Source: Charina bottae (lineage: Eukaryota > Chordata > Lepidosauria > Squamata > Charinaidae). From it: DNA of 64,000 nt. Location of the stretch: NCBI GenBank assembly GCA_023362775.1, contig JALMGJ010000006.1:14706001-14770000 (forward strand), written 5' to 3'. Numbering within the stretch: position 1 is the first letter of the stretch; each line of letters starts with the position of its first letter. Below, in pieces: positions 22,196-33,999 of the stretch. The translations under genes and the position numbers were made by a program. The notes beneath the pieces were generated by a model, which searched no databases, was not told the DNA's origin, and saw nothing but the letters and a program-made list of their open reading frames with translations.

Positions 22196-22434
22196 GAGAC
22201 ACCTATGTGTCACAAGATACCCAGATAGGAGTTTGGAAAATTCTGTGGGATATGTGATGTTCACTGCTATTTTGTTTAAAGAAAGAAAGAAATGTTGTTA
22301 TTCTAAAACCAAGACCACATTGTTGAAGTGAATGCTGACATGGAAAAGCTTCCAGTTGGTTTTTAACTGTCTAGAAAGGATATCTCATGTTCCTGGGTTC
22401 CACACGGCATCCCCTGAATCCACCCCACACCAGC

Positions 22435-23010
22435 TGCAAATCTCTCTCTCTCTTGCCTTCAAGTCAATGTTGACTCCTGGTGATTGCCTGGACAAGTCTC
22501 TGCAGTTTTCTTGGCAAGGTTTCTCGGAAGTGGTTTGCCATTGCCTTCTTCCTGGGGCTGAGAGGGAGCGACTGGCCCAAGGTCACCCAGCTGGCTTCAT
22601 GCTTAAGGTGGGACTAGAACCCATGATCTCTCAGTTTCTAGCCCACAGCTTTCCAAACTGTGTGTCACGACACAAAAGTGTGTCGTCTGCGGGGCCCAGG
22701 TGTGTCGTGTCAAAACCTGGAAGCGCTGATGGTGTGCGGCTACAGGCCATCAGCGCTTCCAGGTTTTCACACGGCACACAAGGACACCGCCACCAGTGTG
22801 GCGCGCGAAAATCTGAAAGTGCTGCAGTGGTGGTGGTGCGCAAAAACCGAAAGTGGTGGCAGTGCTTTCAGGGTTTTGCGCGCCGCCAGAATGGCGGCGC
22901 TTCTGGGTTTTCTCGTGCGCCGCCATTGGTGTGTCGCCATGGGAACACTTTGGAAAGCCCTGTTCTAGCCTGATGCCTTAACCACTCCCCCAAACTGGCT
23001 CTCACAGTTG
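22435..23010 (-). mobile_element. tRNA-derived SINE split by a MITE
   Basis: On the minus strand the head lies at 23010-22963 (gccagtttgggggagtggtt, box A), and the body resumes at 22643 with a box B-like tgggttctagtcccac, gtgaccttgggccagtcg and a caatggcaaaccacttcc block down to about 22435. The interruption is the hAT MITE at 22644-22962. Rejoining across the target duplication restores a continuous SINE, which dates the SINE before the MITE. Confidence 0.8.
22636..22970 (+). mobile_element. hAT-type MITE nested in a SINE
   Basis: The element at 22644-22962 is flanked by TTCTAGCC (22636-22643 and 22963-22970). Ends are CACAGCTTTCCAAACTG and TTTGGAAAGCCCTG, matching the 1791/29516/46380 family at the ends. 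The interior is different: repeated (a)aacc(t)ggaa/gcgctt and gtgtgtcg blocks and CpG-rich sequence. It is a related subfamily sharing only termini. Confidence 0.88.
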
Positions 23011-24019
23011 CATTTATGTAACATGTTACACCACCACACTGGTGTCAACTGTTGGAGAGAGAAGCCAGAAGAGGTTGGTTTCTCTGCAGGATTGGTTGAA
23101 AAAAAAACCCAAAACAGCAAAAAACAAACACACACACACATTTGCTGGGTTCCTTTTGCTACTGTAACCCTCCCCACCCCCATCATGACATCCTTTATTC
23201 TTCTTTCCAAAAGCAATTCCTCTAGTGAACTGTTTTCAGATGTAGGCCCATTTTTGTGGTGGCCATTCTCGGCATGCATAAGCATTGTCCCCAGCTTGAT
23301 TAGCAAAGCTCTCGCTTGCTTGTTCTGAGTGGTATATTTATTCCCATGGGGACATTATCATTTATCATACTTATGTTCCCTTCACCCTACTCTAATCACA
23401 GCAGTTTTCATGTAAAGACGAAAAGTAGAGGGAGGGAAGAATACAAGATTAATACCTTGTTACCACACCTTTATTGCTGCACACATGCACTTCAGAAGAA
23501 AACACAAGGCCCTGTATACCTTTTTTTCCCCCCTATCTGCTCTTCATTCCCTTTGTCAGCATTATCAGACTATAAATATTAGACAAAGCTGTAGGGAAAC
23601 AGAAAGCAACCCGTAAATCTGCATATCCACCAGAGAAGCAAAAAATGAAGAATGAAAATCCAAGCCAACCATCTGGTTTTAAACAATGCTCTATTTCAAA
23701 GGTAACTATTTATAAAACAACATCTACTGATGATTTGGCAGATTAGCATAAGCACACGTCAAGCATGCCTTTGCTCTAGGTGTATTTCATATGCCCACCG
23801 GATTGATATACAGACATGATTTCTTTCTTTCATCTCGTATCTTGTGGGGAAAGGAGGTTAAATGAGGCTCAAGGGGCTTCTTGTAGACCAGGAGCTCTGC
23901 AAGGCTGCAAATTAGAGGTGTGTGAAGTGTTGATTTGGAGATTCAGTTCAAAGTCAGTCGAAGTCGGCACTATGGTTGCTCCCTTGGGGGGTACCCCAAA
24001 GGTCAGTACTTCCCCCTTA
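23011..24019. other. Repeat-poor stretch; possible conserved non-coding DNA at 23440-23800
   Basis: No transposon or exon is recognised beyond a short A/CA-rich run at 23098-23140. Confidence 0.3.
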
Positions 24020-24430
24020 ACAGCCACATGAAGCCGCTGGGGGACGTCACATGACAGTTTGGAGTCTGGCATCTTCAATATGCTGATGATGCCCAATTGT
24101 AGATTACAACCCCAGGCCAGGCCAGGAATGCTGTTGAAATCTTGTCTCTGGTGCCTGGAGGCCGTGTGGGACTGGAAAACAGGCTTTAAACTAAACCCTG
24201 GCAAGACAGAACTACTGTTTGTACATCAAATACTGTTTGCATTTTGTCACTGGGTGGGGTGGCATACTCCCCCAAAGGAGCTGGTTCACAACTGGGCGTC
24301 CTTCGTGCTAACACAGAAAGAGAAGAGTACTTGGAAGATGCAGACTGCATTGGACAACTGTCAACCTCCAACTTGCAGAAGGTCTGCCAGCAACCTCATT
24401 CAGTGTCCTATGGCATCCTTTTAACCACCT
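24020..24430 (+). mobile_element. L2-type LINE, reverse transcriptase core fragment
   Basis: Around 24076 the frame reads QYADDAQL, the reverse transcriptase catalytic motif C, followed by CLEAVWDW and LNPGKTELLF, in order as in L2. Frameshifts break it within 150 codons. It is the only + strand L2 piece here with the catalytic core. Confidence 0.75.
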
Positions 24431-24650
24431 GCCAATGTATCAAGAAAGATAATAATGGACACTCTGGGCAATGGTGTTTCTTTTTCAATATTCAGGGCCT
24501 TCAAAATTCTAAAAAAGGCATTATCTCTCCCTCTTATTCCCTCCCTTCCTCCCTACTTCTCTCAAAATGGGATGAAATATCTCTCAGGCCTTGACTGAAT
24601 TTGACAAATGCGCTGAGGTTTCTCTTACCTGATAGGACAACCTTTCAGCC
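24431..24650. other. Unassigned stretch
   Basis: No feature recognised; contains the target site of the BovB insertion. Confidence 0.3.
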
Positions 24651-27600
24651 AATTTAGATTTTGTTGTTGTTCAGTCGTTTAGTCGTGTCCGACTCTTCGT
24701 GACCTCACGGACCATAGCACGCCAGGCCTTCCTGTCCTCCACTGTCTCTCGGAGTTTACTCAAATTCATGTTCATTACATCGGTGATGCTATCTAACCAT
24801 CTCATCCTCTGCCGTCCCCTTCTCCTTTTGCCCTCAGTCTTTCCCAGCATCAGGGTCTTTTCCAGTGAGTCCTCTCTTCGCATTAGGTGGCCAAAGTATT
24901 TGAGCTTCAGCTTCAGCATCTGTCCTTCCAATGAGCAGTCAGGGTTGATTTCCTTTAGGATTGACTGATTTGACCTCCTTGCAGTCCAAGGGACTCTCAA
25001 GAGTCTTCTCCAGCACCACAGTTCGAAAGCATCAATTCTTCGGCGCTCAGCCTTCCTTATGGTCCAACTCTCACAGCCATACATCACTACTGGAAAAACC
25101 ATAGCTTTAACTATACGGACCTTTGTCGGCAAGGTGATGTCTCTGCTTTTTAATATGCTGTCTAGGTTTGCCATAGCTTTCCTCCCAAGGAGCAAGCGTC
25201 TTTTAATTTCATGGCTGCAGTCACCGTCTGCGGTGATCTTGGAGCCCAAGAAAATAAAATCTGTCACTGCTTCCATTTCTTCCCCTTCTATTTGCCAGGA
25301 AGTGATGGGACCAGATGCCATGATCTGGGTTTTTTTAAAGTTGAGTTTCAAGCCAGCTTTTGCACTCTCCTCTTTCACCCTCATCAAGAGGCTCTTTAGT
25401 TCCTCTTCACTTTCTGCCATTAGGGTGGTATCGTCTGCATATCTGAGGTTGTTGATATTTCTCCCGGCAATCTTAACTCCGGCTTGTGATTCATCCAGCC
25501 CGGCATTTCTCATGATGTACTCTGCATATAAGTTAAATAAGCAGGGTGATAATATACAGCCTTGTCATACTCCTTTCCCAATTTTGAACCAGTCGGTTGT
25601 TCCATGTCCGGTTCTAATTGTTGCTTCTTGACCCGCATACAGGTTTCTCAGGAGACAGGTAAGGTGGTCTGGTACTCCCATCTCTTTAAGACTTTGCCAC
25701 AGTTTGTTGTGATCCACACAATCAAAGGCTTTAGCGTAGTCAATGAAGCAGAAGTAGATGTTTTTCTGGAACTCTCTTGCTTTTTCCATGATCCAGCGAA
25801 TGTTGGCAATCTGATCTCTAGTTCCTCTGCCTCTTCGAAACCCAGCTTGCACTTCTGGTAGTTCTTGGTTCACATACTGCTGAAGCCTAGCTTGTAGGAT
25901 TTTGAGCATAACCTTGCTAGCATGTGAAATGAGCGCAATTGTACGGTAGTTTGAACATTCTTTGGCATTGCCTTTCTTTGGAATTGGAACGTAAACTGAC
26001 CTTTTCCAATCCTGTGGCCACTGTTGAGTTTTCCAAATTTGTTGGCATATTGAGTGCAACACTTTAACAGCATCATCTTTTAGGATTTTAAATAGCTCTG
26101 CTGGGATACTGTCTTCTCCGCTAGCTTTGTTGTTAGTAATGCTTCCTAAGGCCCACTTGACTTCACTCTCTAGGATGTCCGGCTCAAGGTCAGTGACCAC
26201 ACCATCGTATTTATCAGGGATATTAAGATCTTTCTTGTATAGTTCTTCTGTGTATTCTTGCCACCTCTTCTTAATCTCTTCTGCTTCTGTTAGGTCCCTG
26301 CCTTTTTTGTCCTTTATCATGCCCATCTTTGCACAAAACGTTCCCTTGATATCTCCAATTTTCTTGAAGAGATCTCTAGTCTTCCCCATTCTATTGTTTT
26401 CCTCGATTTCTTTGCATTGTTCATTTAAGAAGGCCTTCTTATCTCTCCTTGCTATTCTCTGGAATTCTGCATTCAGTTGTTTATATCTTTCCCTTTCTCC
26501 CTTGCCTTTTGCTTCCCTTCTTTCCTCAGCTATTTGTAAAGCCTCATCAGTCAGCCACTTTGCTTTCTTGCATTTCTTTTTCTTTGGGATGGTTTTAGTT
26601 GCTGCCTCCTGTACAATGTTACGAACCTCCATCCATAGTTCTTCAGGCACTCTGTCTACCAGGTCTAATCCTTTAAATCTATTCCTCACCTCCACTGTAT
26701 ATTCATAAGGGATATGATTTAGGTCATACCTGATTGGTCTAGTGGTTTTCTCTACGTTCTTCAATTTAAGCCTAAATTTTGCAATAAGAAGCTCATGATC
26801 TGAGCCACAGTCAGCTCCAGGTCTTGTTTTTGCTGATTGTATAGAGCTTCTCCATCTTTGGCTGCAAAGTATATAATCAATCTGATGTCGGTATTGACCA
26901 TCTGGTGATGTCCATGTGTAGAGTCGTCTCTTGTGTTGTTGGAAAAGAGTGTTTGCTATGACCAGCGTGTTCTCTTGACAAAACTCTATTAGCCTTTGCC
27001 CTGCTTCATTTTGTACTCCGAGGCCGAACTTGCCTGTTATTCCGGTTATTTTTTGACTTCCTACTTTAGCATTCCAGTCCCCTATGATGAAAAGGACATC
27101 TTTTTTTGGTGTTAGTTCTAGAAGGTGTTGTAGGTCTTCATAGAACCGGTCAACTTCAGCTTCTTCGGCATCAGTGGTTGGGGCATAGACTTGGATCACT
27201 GTGATGTTGAATGGTTTGCCTTGGATTCGAACTGAAAGCATTCTGTTGTTTTTGAGGTTGTACCCCAGTACTGCCTTTCCCACTCTTTTATTGACTATGA
27301 GAGCTACTCCATTTCTTCTAAGGGATTCTTGCCCACAGTAGTATATATAATGGTCTCCTGAATTAAATTCGCCCATTCCTGTCCATTTTAGTCCGCTGAT
27401 TCCCAAGATGTCGATGTTCAATCTTGTCATCTCATGTTTGACCACATCCAGCTTACCTTGATTCATAGATCTTACATTCCAGGTTCCTATGCAATATTGT
27501 TCTTTACAGCATCGGACTTTCTTTCCACTTCCAGACACATCCACAACTGAGCGTCCTTTCAGCTTTGGCCCAGCCGCTTCACTCTTTCTGGAGCTACTCG

Positions 27601-27872
27601 GAATTGTCCTCCGCTCTTCCCCAGTAGCATTTTGGACACCTTCCGACCTGAGGGGCTCATCTTCCGGCGTCATATCTTTTAGCCTTTTGATACTGTCCAT
27701 GGGTTTTCTTGGCAAGGATACTGGAGTGGTTTGCCATTCCCTCCTCCAGTTTTGGACCACGTTTTGTCAGAACTCTCCGTCATGACCTGTTCTTCTTGAC
27801 CTGACTTCATTGAGTTACGCAAGCCCCTTCGCCACGACAAGGCAGTGATCCATGAAGGGGAATTTAGATTTT
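24651..27872 (-). mobile_element. RTE-BovB LINE, full length, 12-bp target duplication
   Basis: The element runs from 27860 (5' end, gatcactgccttgtcgtggc) to 24663 (3' end, gaacaacaac), 3198 bases, the usual full BovB length. AATTTAGATTTT flanks it at 24651-24662 and 27861-27872. It has a short 5' UTR, a single long reading frame (27700-24671) and a very short 3' UTR, as expected for the RTE clade. Retention of full length and clean duplications indicate a young insertion. Subfamily A. Confidence 0.97.
24671..27700 (-). pseudogene. BovB endonuclease-reverse transcriptase polyprotein, one premature stop
   Basis: The protein nicks target DNA and reverse-transcribes the element RNA. I start it at the ATG at 27700 (MDSIKRLKDM), since upstream codons begin only with GTG after a stop. 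Order: APE-type endonuclease with GTWNVRS, VYAPTTD, GDWNAKVG and GSDHELL; a lysine-rich linker; reverse transcriptase with NYRTIALISHASK, AGFRRGRGTRD, FIDYAKAFDCVDH (motif A) and LRYADDTTL (motif C); then a tail with AFELWCWRR and LMLGKTEGKRRRGRQ. A TGA at 25567-25565 interrupts between motifs A and C; the frame then continues without a shift for about 300 codons. The endonuclease ISELKW motif reads ISGLKW (codon at 27394-27392), losing the metal-binding glutamate. Both changes should inactivate it. Confidence 0.95.
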
Positions 27873-28079
27873 ACCACTGCATAATTGGACTTTGTCCCCA
27901 ACCTGGTGCTGTCTGAGTATATTAGGATACCAACTACCAGAATTCCCTGCTGGCAGTTACAGTCTCAACACACTTAGGTGAGAAAACTACAGAAGAAAAC
28001 TACACTTGATAGAAAACTACAGAAGATGTAATCTAGTTCCATCTCCAGGCTCCATGATCTCTACAACAGAAGATCAGAG
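27873..28079. other. Unassigned stretch with a faint MITE-like phrase
   Basis: At 27897-27955 the words ccaacctggtgct..ccaact-ccagaattccctgctggca resemble a common squamate MITE consensus but no ends can be placed. Confidence 0.25.
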
Positions 28080-28175
28080 TGAACTACAGCACATAGTCCG
28101 CCCAGAGTCCCCTCTGGAAATGGGGGGAGATGGGCAGTGATATAAGTTAGAAATATAAATAAATTAATTAATAAA
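28080..28175 (+). mobile_element. L2 3' terminus
   Basis: gtccgcccagagtcccctct, then gggggagatgggcagtgata and an (AAAT)-like tail. Only the 3' end is present. Confidence 0.75.
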
Positions 28176-29507
28176 CATAGGAAGAATATATTTACCTTCT
28201 CCTTTCAGTGAGGTAAGTACTCTGTAGAGATGCCTGATTTGTTCAGAGTCCTGTTCCACTCATTCCTTTCTGCTTAGAAAAGTGGGAGGGGGGAAGTAAG
28301 ACAAATCAAGGTTGTCTACATACAGCACACTCTCCTCCCTTGTACTCTGGTAGATACATGGCATACACATTGCAGAACAACACCAAATTCCAAAGCCCCA
28401 TTGAAAACAAGCTTACAATGTCATGGTGGGGCCACTTAGAAAAGAGGTGGAATACACAGAGACACTCCATAAAATAAAGAACTACTGCTGGGATTTTTCT
28501 TTTAATCAAGTACAATATGTTGTAGATCTGCAGTGAATTTACTCAACAGGTTTGATTTAAGAAACTCAAGCTGTTTTTGTCATTTGCAATGGGCCCCAAA
28601 GGTTACGTAGATGTTTCTAGTCCAAGATTTGATGAGTAGATGGAAATCTGAGAGTCAAGGTTGTTGCTAGGTTAGGATTCCACCCCCCCACTCCCACCCC
28701 GCAAATACTTACATTAGCAAATTCCTATTTGCTTTCTGAGAATATTCCTTCGCTTCTCCTTGAGCATTCAATGCCAGTAAACACAATCAGAGGAATGATT
28801 GCTGAAAACAAACACAAAAGGAATGCAAGTCAAGGCAAAGGGGTTGATTTTATTTTATTTCTTTAAAAACTGAATATGTGCTTGAGATTGTGTTGCAATT
28901 TGTACTTTATTCATGTCACATAAAGCATGTTGAGAGATATCAAAACCCAACTGAAGAAAAGTTAGAAGGGACTTGATTAAGGTATTCAAATGCATAAAAA
29001 GACTCCGTGAAAACTAATCAGCCATTCTTTTTTTCTCACATACACCCCCTCCGCCTTCTTCCTCTGACTTTCGCATTTTGAGGTTTTGGTCACTCGAATG
29101 AAAGGGCAATAACAACAGAACAAATTAGAGTTGCTTCTTTCTGCCACTTTACTCAACCAAACAAATTCACATGCATAAGATATTATCCAGTTGAGTGCAT
29201 TGGCTTGATTGAAAAGGGGTGGTGGAATCTAGCTGATTTTCTGAATATAGTTATTAGAGATGGACTAAAAATCTTTCTTTTAAATTCTTTGATCGGCATC
29301 TCCTCCTCTTCGTTTGATGAATCTGCAAGCAAGAGAGAGCCTGCTAGAAAAGGGGTCTTGATAAAATAAATCCAGACTGTTGTGGCATTCTTGGATTCAA
29401 AAACTGAATCATGTTTGAGTTTTGGACTTATTTTTTTAGTATTGTGAAGTTCTGCTGAGGAAGTAAGCATCATGAACAAAAATCAACTGTTGCCTGTCAA
29501 CAAGTTG
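28176..29507. other. Repeat-poor stretch
   Basis: No transposon or exon is recognised across 1.3 kb. A C-run lies at 28681-28699. Confidence 0.35.
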
Positions 29508-29726
29508 ATCTAGGTCAGAGCTTTCCAAACTCTGTGTCACAACACATTACTGTGTCAGCTGCAGTGTCTGGGTGTGTCGCGGCTGCTGCTGCCTCCGAGC
29601 CCTGCCAGGATTCCACGCAGGTCCTAGTGCCTGCCTTGTGCCCTGCTGTAAGAGTGTGTTACGAAATGATGCATGTCTAAAAAGTGTGTCACCAACATGA
29701 AAAGTTTGGAAAGCTCTGATCTAGGT
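29508..29726 (+). mobile_element. hAT-type MITE, copy 2, best-preserved ends
   Basis: The element at 29516-29718 (203 bp) is flanked by ATCTAGGT (29508-29515 and 29719-29726). Its ends CAGAGCTTTCCAAACT and AAGTTTGGAAAGCTCTG are inverted repeats. The body matches copy 1 closely: tgtgtcagctgcagtgtctg, cctgccaggattcca, atgcatgtctaaaaagtg. It carries a single unit of the block amplified at 46441. Confidence 0.93.
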
Positions 29727-29734
29727 GCTCTGTA

Positions 29735-29818
29735 TTCTTTGTATGTACCAATATATCCCCCGTTAGGGGGAGATGGGCGGTCATATAAATTTAAATAATA
29801 AATAATAATAAATAAATA
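29735..29818 (+). mobile_element. L2 3' terminus
   Basis: ccccgttagggggagatggg followed by cggtcatataaat and an (AAT/AAAT)n tail. The MITE copy 2 lies directly upstream and probably inserted into the same L2 3' UTR. Confidence 0.7.
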
Positions 29819-32109
29819 TGCCCAATGTTCTGTTTTATTCAAAGTGGTCTTCAATAAATATCAACAATGGGAGAAGGAGTAGAAGAAGGAGGATATTTAT
29901 ATATTGTTTCATTCTACCGACTTGGATATCCCCAATGTAAGATAACACATAGATTGGAAAACTCAATGTTGGAGGGTGGCATACAATTTTTTAAAAAATT
30001 AATAAAGAGGCAAATGTTTGGTTCCATTTCATTTGCCATTGACTCAAATATACAAGTTCTTTAGAGGGAAAGGTTATTATTAAACACCTGAAGAATGACA
30101 GGTGAGGCAAGGCTAAAGTATAGTATTTTTAATTCACACTAATTGCAGCTAAGAGATCTTTAAGATAAATAACTTGCATCTCTTGCAAGCCAACATGTTG
30201 TCCACTCTCGGTTTGGGAAAGCGCTCTGCAAAGAGCCTTCTGCTGGATCTCTTCCTGCATCAGTGGGATCTTTAGCGGTGCGCTATTCAACACCAGGAAA
30301 ATGAAAGTTCCTGTATGCCACTACTCTTGCCATGTTCATTTTCCACATATCTCAAAATGTTTTTACATGGGAATGTTGTGGGAAATTTAAAATGCTGAGT
30401 CCCTAATCTCCCCTGGACTGCCATTTTAATTGTCCACGTGTTGAGGTGGTCACAACAAGGCACTGTGGGAAATTTTAAAAGTGGCTTGTTTCTTAGCATT
30501 GATTGAAGGGTTCACTGAAGACATTGGTGGTTGATCTTACTGGACTTCTGAGGCCAAGTTGCCTATTCAAGAATGAAAGGTCTGACAATGGCTTGACACA
30601 CATTGCCTTATTAATCCTGTTGAATTATTATTTCATTAGCTCATCTGGATATTGCCAAGGCTTATCTAGATAGGGACGACTTTGTGCAGCAAGCTGAAAA
30701 TGACACTTCTTTCCATCCCTCTTAAATCTCCCTGACACCCCAATTTGGGGAAACGGGGTGGAAACCCCTGGTTGAAGTTCTCTCAGTTGACATTTGGGAC
30801 ACAGAGAGGCTGAGATCATTGAAGAGATGATTGTACATCTGTGAAAGACAGAAATTCTTAGCCGGCTTGTCACATCCCCCTCCACCCATGAGAATTTCAC
30901 CAATGTTTTCTTCTACTTTGAAATTTCAGCAGCAAATTCCCTTTCATTAAAACATCATGATGGGTGGTAGAAAAAAAGTAAATAGCAAATGTGAGTAACT
31001 TTTTGCTATATATGCCATATATTTCTTTAGTATGCCAAGAACAAAAGGATTTATCCCATAGATGGTTGTATCTTCTTAATAAGTACACCCTGTCAGTATG
31101 GGCAAGAAAAATATGACCTATTTTATGGCATAATCCCTGATCCGCAAACACTACCCCTGTAGATCACTCCATTTTCTTTTCGTGGCACACAATAATCTGA
31201 GGACTCCGTGGTTCCATTTGGCATAGCCAATCTATGTTTCTTTCCAAAGAATAAAATGCTGATCTCAGTTGAAGGGATAAGGGCCAAGGAGCCAAAGACA
31301 GCTGGTTTGCGCCATTACCAAGAGTAACATGTTCCTATGGTGAAATGACAGCAGTTATACGGAGTGTTTCTTTTTAACTATGCTTTTCCATTATACTGAT
31401 AAATGGCTATTTAAATACCTGCAAGTTTAAATTACTCAGCTGGAAAATGCAGCAGGGGAAGGAATCAAAGACAAAGAACTTTTAAATAAATCTCAACCTG
31501 CCATATGAAACAATTTTCGTGCCAGATGGCAGATGTTTATGATGGTGCTTAAAACAAGTCCAAAATTAAATGAATCTCAAAACTTACTTGTTTGAAGTGG
31601 AAAAGGGCACCCCAAAGAAGCTTTGGGGTGTGTTTTCTCCTCCCCCCCTGGCTCAATTTGGCTATGGATCTATTTAGATATGACCCCCCCCCCCAAATTA
31701 TAATTTGGCTATAAAATAAAAGAGGAAGCTTCAAGTATACATGAATGTTTTTGCATTTCTTTGGGGGGTGTGTGTGTGGAATGAGGGCTTTAAGTAGGTC
31801 ACAATTCCACAAAATCAGAAAAACCAAGAACATAGTTTGCAAAGAAATGCTGTATTTGGGGGAAAGGTTTCTAATACTTGTGAGCGTGAAAATGTTTTAA
31901 CAGGTGATTTATTTATTCAATTTATATGGCCACTCATCTCAACAAGTCGCTCTTGATGTCTGTTCAAATCTTATAAGCAAGAACAGTTATATTGTTTAAG
32001 ATAGATAACACCTTGGGCTGGGCTCCAGTGTGCTATACAAATATTTGCCTTTCTCTACGATTCCCCAGAATATAAGAAATATTTTTAAAATAGTTATATG
32101 CATATACAT
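29819..32109. other. Repeat-poor stretch, 2.3 kb
   Basis: No transposon, exon or RNA gene is recognised. AT-rich, complex sequence, with a C-run at 31685-31694. Confidence 0.35.
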
Positions 32110-32420
32110 GTAAATGTAGACTTGAATCAAGCTCAACTCCTGGTGACTGTACCCATGCGGGTTCACGAAAGTAGCCTGACATTGCCTTCTTCTGAGGTTT
32201 TTTTTAAAAATTATTTCCTGCTCTAGATAACAGCCTTGGAATTCCAAGGGTAACCCCCCTACCCTGGGGTGTCTGCAGGGGACGGTCAAAAAGGTTCTGA
32301 TGGCCATGCCAGTGGGGATTGACGCTCTGCCTGGTTTTTATCTGTGTCACGTGATTCCACCCAAGTAGGACCACATTTATCTTCACAAAGTAGCCAAGGT
32401 CAACTAGGTTCTGCCACTTG
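32110..32420 (-). mobile_element. Degraded SINE with 5S rRNA-like head
   Basis: On the minus strand the head near 32410-32345 resembles 5S rRNA (the aggtcaactaggttctg and cacccaagtagga words correspond to the reverse of the AGCTGACC..TACTTGGATGGG arm). Towards 32110 is the tail block gaatcaagctcaactcctggtgactg shared with the 22435 and 53370 elements. It is strongly eroded. Confidence 0.45.
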
Positions 32421-33064
32421 CTGAGGTTGTTACATGTATATGCACACCCAGAGATACTTTCTAAAAGGCAGAATATAAATAAAAATGAATGTACACATAA
32501 ACACTCTCTGTGCAGAAACTATGCAAAAGAAAAGATAAATTTTCAGGGTTCCTTCCATTTGGATGACGTGCAGAGCAAGAATGTTTGGCTTTTCTTGACA
32601 TCGGTTTTAGTTGTCAGGATACTAAGTTTCATTTATTTATATATTTGTTTTTAGCATGGTGTACCACAGTTGGAATATACACAATTGCTTAGGAGGAGGA
32701 GGAGGATTTTGTGTTTGCCTCTGGAAGGTGGTCCAGGCTGTACCTAAGAAATGAATTCAAGGGCATGAGCAACACTGACTGTAGTTAGAAGGAAGTGAAC
32801 CAACATAGAAAAGAGATAAACAGACGGCATATTGTCCAAGAACTAGCAGTGCATTCAAGCGAGGTCTCCAGGTTTAACTGTTGGTAGTCTGCAAATGTGA
32901 AATATGTAAAACAGATTTTTAGCTCCAAGCTTCCAACCTGATAGTCATCTAATACTTCACACTCTATTTTCCAAAACTGCAAATTAGTTATCAGTGTTAA
33001 GAGGACACATTTTTCCCATTATCAGGTGAGGCGAGGAAAGGATTTAGCAACTTTATGTGGAGGA
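32421..33064. other. Unassigned stretch
   Basis: No feature recognised. Confidence 0.3.
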
Positions 33065-33375
33065 GATCATGGATCACCAGTAGTGCCCATGTGTTGCATC
33101 CAAATGGTCCCGGGTTCACGTCTTGGTATGTCCACTTAAAAGGACCAAGTAGCAAATGTCAACAGTTTGGCTGATCCCCAAAAGCCAAAAAGAGCTTTTG
33201 GCTGATCCCAAAAACAAAGAAGTCTCAGGGTTACAGGCTAAACTGGGAAATTGGGTGGGGAAAAGATCCTGAAAGAAGGTGATGGCAAACCACTTCCATA
33301 CTGTTGCCAAGAAAGCAACATAGAAGTCTCCATGAGGTCACAAGGAGACAAGTTCAACTGGAGGGAGACTGTACG
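33065..33375 (+). mobile_element. Degraded tRNA-derived SINE
   Basis: A box B-like ggtcccgggttcacg lies near 33105 and, 150-200 bases on, the block gtgatggcaaaccacttcca and catgaggtcacaagga, both typical of squamate tRNA SINE bodies. A local 27-base duplication (agcttttggctgatccc..) is seen at 33170-33212. Box A is not recognisable. Confidence 0.5.
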
Positions 33376-33724
33376 TTACTTAGCTTGAGAACCTGGAGAT
33401 AGCCACTGTTGGTCAGTGGAGCCAATAGGGGGTTACATTAATCGATTGTCTTATATAGAAAATCGATGCTTTCCTTGTGGCTCAAATAGTACATTGTAGT
33501 TCTGGAGCAGAATATATATTTTGCATGCAAACTTTCTATATTATTATATAACTATGAACACATTGAACAAATCAACAAACTTGTTATCTTAATTTTGGTA
33601 TTATTGTATTGTTATCATTATTATGTCATATTTGTTAATAAAGTGGAAACATTCAAAAGATCTAAAATTTGCCAATTCAACATGACAAAATCTCTTGCCC
33701 CTGTTTGATGCCCTCTGGTTGTGC
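33376..33724. other. Unassigned AT-rich stretch
   Basis: No feature recognised. Confidence 0.3.
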
Positions 33725-33999
33725 TGGACTGTAATGGGCTGTGAGAGTAACCTTGGGAGACAGGAGGAAGATCCGCAGCCAGGGCAATGGTCAGATAAGA
33801 GATATCTCAGCCCATAGCAGGAATAGGAGAAAGCATCTCAGAAGGGACCCTCCCTACTTCTCCAGAAAGTAAAGGCAAGGGAGGAGAGAAGTGCTTTCAG
33901 ACTTTCAAGATTCTGTTACTGCAGCCTTCTAATAAAGGTAGTGTTACTACTCATGGTTTTGATTTCCTGTCTGGACTACCTTGAAGGGTGGACATGGAC
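33725..33999 (+). mobile_element. Solo LTR with 5-bp target duplication
   Basis: The element at 33730-33994 (265 bp) starts with TG and ends with CA, has a polyadenylation signal AATAAA at 33931-33936, and is flanked by TGGAC (33725-33729 and 33995-33999). A related copy is at 50229-50535 on the other strand. No gag, pol or env sequence accompanies it, so it is a recombination remnant of an LTR retroelement; superfamily (ERV or Gypsy) cannot be told from the LTR alone. Confidence 0.7.
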
